Assembly (NCBI GenBank): GCA_903905285.1
Contig: CAIVFQ010000144.1
Span: forward strand, 1 to 9,130
Length of the DNA: 9,130 nt
DNA from: an uncultured Alphaproteobacteria bacterium
GTDB lineage: Bacteria > Pseudomonadota > Alphaproteobacteria > Paracaedibacterales > CAIULA01
Reading direction: 5' to 3'
Every line of letters begins with the position of its first letter. Position 1 is the stretch's first letter. The notes under the pieces are model-generated. The model was not told where the DNA came from. It ran no database searches and saw nothing but the letters and a program-made list of their open reading frames with translations. Shown one piece after another: positions 7,328 through 9,130 of the stretch. The position numbers and the translations under genes are program-made.

Positions 7328-8163
7328 AAGATCAACCACACAGAAACGAGCCATATAATCAAGCACAGTGCCTACTGGTGACATTGATTCTTTTCCGTTG
7401 GTGTTTAATATCTCATCTAGGGTATTTTTGATGGCAAAAAACAGGGCTTCTTTTTCCGTCGTGGGAGCAAGAAAAGGAACAAGGGCGCCGTTGCCATCTA
7501 TTCCAAAACGTCTTACTACGGTGAATTCTTCCCAATCACAGCCCCGTTCAGCTGATTCTGCGTTGGTTGATTTGAAGTCATCATACATCTGGGGATAACG
7601 CCTTTAGCGCGATGTGCTTCACGATGATAGTGATTAAAATTAGTGGTTGCAGAACGTAGCCCCCCAAAATTGTCATAAGATGCAAACATACCGTCGCCCA
7701 ATAGAATGGCGGAAATCCATAAGTGATCAAAGTCATCCCATCCCCTTACAGCGCCTTCTAAAATTTCTCCACAGGGATTGGAATCAAAGTTAACGTACAA
7801 GGGGGTCTTGTTAACTGGCTTTTTATACCATGCAAAAAAGAGTGCCAGGCCTTCCGGTGTTACGCGGCTGCGGGCAAAAGAAATCATGTTAATTCTTCTG
7901 TGTGGCTGTCTGCTGTTATAGGCTTCTATTCGGGCCAATGCCCCGCCCATGCTTTCCGGACTTGCTAGATTCATGGAAGAAAGATCGGCACATAAACCTG
8001 CTTGACTGCATGGTAATCTATTATGGTCAGGAGCAAGTAATTTGAAACTGACCTTTGGATCAGTAACCTCAATCTCATCGTCATTCATGCTCGCCGCGTG
8101 CAAGTTTGGCACGCCGCAGGATAACCCCACCAAAAACAAAAAAACCCTGAATATAATTTTCAC
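7316..8163 (-). CDS. Exported protein of unknown function, split by a one-base frameshift
   Basis: The 5' frame starts at a GTG (8163-8161) with AGGAGG five bases upstream. It encodes a Sec signal peptide (MKIIFRVFLFLVGLSCG, cleavage probably after A23). It stays meaningful to P191 (CCC at 7593-7591), then runs on as unrelated residues to a stop at 7516. The adjacent frame picks up at Q-MYDDFKS and continues 90 residues to a TAG at 7318-7316. Joining the frames at the CCCC run gives 282 residues. The mature part has five cysteines (C52, C58, C131, and two after the shift, in RGCDWEEF and ARFCVV), consistent with periplasmic disulfides. Residues 59-140 show spaced leucines and a TPEGLALFFAW segment faintly like leucine-rich repeats of the ribonuclease-inhibitor type. 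No family was recognised. It may be a pseudogene, a sequencing error, or a slippage-expressed gene. Confidence 0.65.
7591..7594 (-). other. Frameshift site (CCCC run) in the exported-protein gene
   Basis: The coding strand reads GTT ATC CCC AGA in the first frame. A five-base C run would give ATC CCC CAG ATG TAT, joining both halves as V-I-P-Q-M-Y-D-D-F. So either one C was lost, or a proline tRNA slips back by one on C-CCC. No obvious stimulatory hairpin was found by eye just downstream. Confidence 0.6.
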
Positions 8164-8168
8164 ACGAA

Positions 8169-8174
8169 CCTCCT
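8169..8174 (-). promoter_or_regulatory. Ribosome-binding site for the GTG start of the exported-protein gene
   Basis: AGGAGG on the minus strand is five bases from GTG AAA ATT ATA. This perfect Shine-Dalgarno supports the GTG at 8163 as start rather than an internal ATG. Confidence 0.7.
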
Positions 8175-8242
8175 AAAGAATTTTAAATAAACAACTTTAT
8201 TGAAAAATATATAAATAAAATTTTACCAAAAGCTATGCTTGG

Positions 8243-8270
8243 TTGACCTTATAGCATTTTCCTTGATAAA
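8243..8270 (+). promoter_or_regulatory. Candidate promoter for the 8412 gene, overlapping a divergent one
   Basis: TTGACC (8243-8248), a 16-base spacer and GATAAA (8265-8270) form a plausible sigma-70 promoter; initiation near 8277 would give a leader of about 135 bases. Two short arms, GCTAT at 8232-8236 and ATAGC at 8251-8255, flank the -35 element. Confidence 0.35.
8248..8256 (-). promoter_or_regulatory. Candidate extended -10 for the exported-protein gene
   Basis: The minus strand reads TGC TATAAG (8256-8248), an extended -10 with 5/6 match in the hexamer. A TTGACT at 8280-8275 is 18 bases from the TGC and 21 bases from the TATAAG, too far for a normal -35. The element shares base 8248 with the -35 of the opposite promoter, so the two would compete for polymerase. 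Confidence 0.35.
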
Positions 8271-8356
8271 AGAAAGTCAAAGTGGAAAGATTCTTATTTT
8301 TCGCCTTGTGTGTTTATGTGTATCTGGGTCCTATTGCGAAAACTGTAAATATCAAC

Positions 8357-8373
8357 ACCGGGATAATACCGGT
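8357..8373. repeat. Inverted repeat ACCGG-N7-CCGGT, possible operator
   Basis: Perfect five-base arms (8357-8361 and 8369-8373) around GATAATA, 38 bases before the GTG of the 8412 gene and inside its leader. The 17-base dyad has the general size of sites bound by dimeric regulators and stands out as GC-rich in an AT-rich spacer. No T-run follows, so it is not an intrinsic terminator. Its role is unknown. Confidence 0.4.
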
Positions 8374-8411
8374 AGATCTATTTTAAGGCTAGTGATTAGG
8401 GGAGAAAATGC

Positions 8412-9077
8412 GTGAACGTATACCTGCCTGACCGTTTGCTGTCGTTTGGCGCCCAGGACGCCGTGCAGTCTATTTGTCAATTCATGTTCGATGAGCTAGA
8501 TTTTGATCATTTTTCTTATCGTCGTCATTATGATAGCGGCAGAACTGTTCACTTCATCAGTAACAATGAAAGTGGTCATGGCAGGTCTTTTTTAAAGACT
8601 TTATATGGTGAAGGGGTTTATGCATCGATCGACCATATTGCGCAGTTGACAAATGCGTACGGTAAAATTCCTCGTGTGTTCGGCTTTGTTACACCCCAAT
8701 TTAGTATGACTGATGTCTTAATAAATCATCAAGTTTACCGAAAACAAATGGAGTTCGCTCAATCCTTTAATATAGGAAATAGAGTTGTTTTTTCTCAACG
8801 TTTTAAGGATTACTACGAAATCAGTACGTTTGTTGGTTCTTCTTATGAAACGGGTGTTTTTTGTAACTTTTGCACCCATAACCTGCGCATTCTTCAAAAT
8901 TTTATCAAATACTTCAGAGAACAGGCTAAAGACCTTATTGATGCGGCAGAAAAAGACCCCATTATGATTGCGCCCGGTTCGACCTACAAATCAATAAAAT
9001 CCAATCCTTTGAGTTTTTGTAACTACCCAGGTTGGGAAAGAAAAAAGTGTTTAAAGTTTTGTTCAAATCATTCATAA
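8412..9077 (+). CDS. LuxR-type sensor-domain protein lacking the helix-turn-helix
   Basis: A 221-residue paralogue of the sensor domain of the LuxR-type regulator at 1717-2556. Matching blocks are LDFDHFSYRRHYDSGRTVHF (29-48) against FGFTTFAYLRFLNNGKLLHV, and HNLRILQNFIKYF (156-168) against NNMDILKHFILYF. A few residues before the stop, ERKKCLKFCSNHS lines up loosely with the start of the other protein's HTH (PRQAECLVHLSNGKS), then the frame ends. No frame downstream within the window restores the HTH. The start is GTG at 8412, seven bases after AGGGGAG (8398-8404); an ATG at 8408 is out of frame and stops after seven codons. It could be an HTH-less modulator of the full-length paralogue, or a regulator truncated by mutation. 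Confidence 0.65.
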   Translation: MNVYLPDRLLSFGAQDAVQSICQFMFDELDFDHFSYRRHYDSGRTVHFISNNESGHGRSFLKTLYGEGVYASIDHIAQLTNAYGKIPRVFGFVTPQFSMTDVLINHQVYRKQMEFAQSFNIGNRVVFSQRFKDYYEISTFVGSSYETGVFCNFCTHNLRILQNFIKYFREQAKDLIDAAEKDPIMIAPGSTYKSIKSNPLSFCNYPGWERKKCLKFCSNHS

Positions 9078-9084
9078 GTTTTGT

Positions 9085-9130
9085 ATGGATAAAAAAGATA
9101 AAGAGATAGAAGCCCTCAAAGAAGAGATAG
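9085..9130 (+). CDS. Start of a charged, helical protein (cut by right edge)
   Basis: An ATG at 9085, seven bases after the preceding stop, opens 15 codons reading MDKKDKEIEALKEEI to the edge. The heptad-like E-I-x-x-L-x-x-x-I spacing suggests a coiled coil. There is no good Shine-Dalgarno directly upstream, and the frame is open back to 9055 without another start, so this may be coupled to the previous gene or be a remnant. No family can be assigned. Confidence 0.3.
   Translation, partial: MDKKDKEIEALKEEI

Noticed and set aside
7368..7598. Plus-strand open frame of 76 codons
   Set aside because: It is antisense to the 3' half of the exported-protein gene, with no start context or recognisable features.
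9010..9130. HTH of the second sensor protein recovered in another frame
   Set aside because: Frames 1 and 2 beyond 9010 were read through; none contains the G-K-S-x-K-E-I or recognition-helix pattern.

Overview
The window looks like chromosomal DNA of an AT-rich alphaproteobacterium, most likely a host-associated lineage (Holosporales or similar). This rests on an AT-rich base composition, an alphaproteobacterial-style mreB-mreC-mreD cluster, a UbiM-type ubiquinone hydroxylase, a ProP-like MFS carrier, two LuxR-solo-type proteins and several signs of gene erosion. The taxonomic placement is inference; there is no rRNA or tRNA in the window.

Layout. 1-84 (minus): first 28 codons of an exported protein that runs off the left edge. 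85-456: a gene-poor stretch with a weak trace of a decayed reading frame. 457-1698 (plus): MFS metabolite/H+ symporter, intact but without a canonical start codon. 1717-2556 (minus): LuxR-type regulator with a TTG start. 2557-2745: spacer with an 80-codon open frame that has no start. 2746-3918 (minus): ubiM. 3979-6429 (minus): mreD, mreC and mreB, transcribed in the order mreB-mreC-mreD and probably on into ubiM. 6430-6592: divergent promoter region. 6593-7327 (plus): SAM-dependent methyltransferase. 7316-8163 (minus): exported protein of unknown function, split by a one-base frameshift at a CCCC run. 8164-8411: divergent intergenic region with overlapping promoter-like elements and an ACCGG-N7-CCGGT inverted repeat. 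8412-9077 (plus): paralogue of the LuxR-type sensor domain that ends where the DNA-binding domain should begin. 9085-9130 (plus): start of a charged, helix-forming protein cut by the right edge.

How the genes fit together. MreB, MreC and MreD build the rod-shape elongation scaffold at the inner membrane. The usual downstream partners PBP2 and RodA are not present here; a ubiquinone-biosynthesis hydroxylase follows instead. The most interesting element is the pair of related LuxR-type sensor proteins, one with and one without a helix-turn-helix. This resembles an activator plus a truncated antagonist (TraR/TrlR is the known precedent), although simple decay is equally possible. The frameshifted exported gene, the start-less MFS gene and the two start-less open frames suggest a genome under ongoing reduction, or local sequencing errors.
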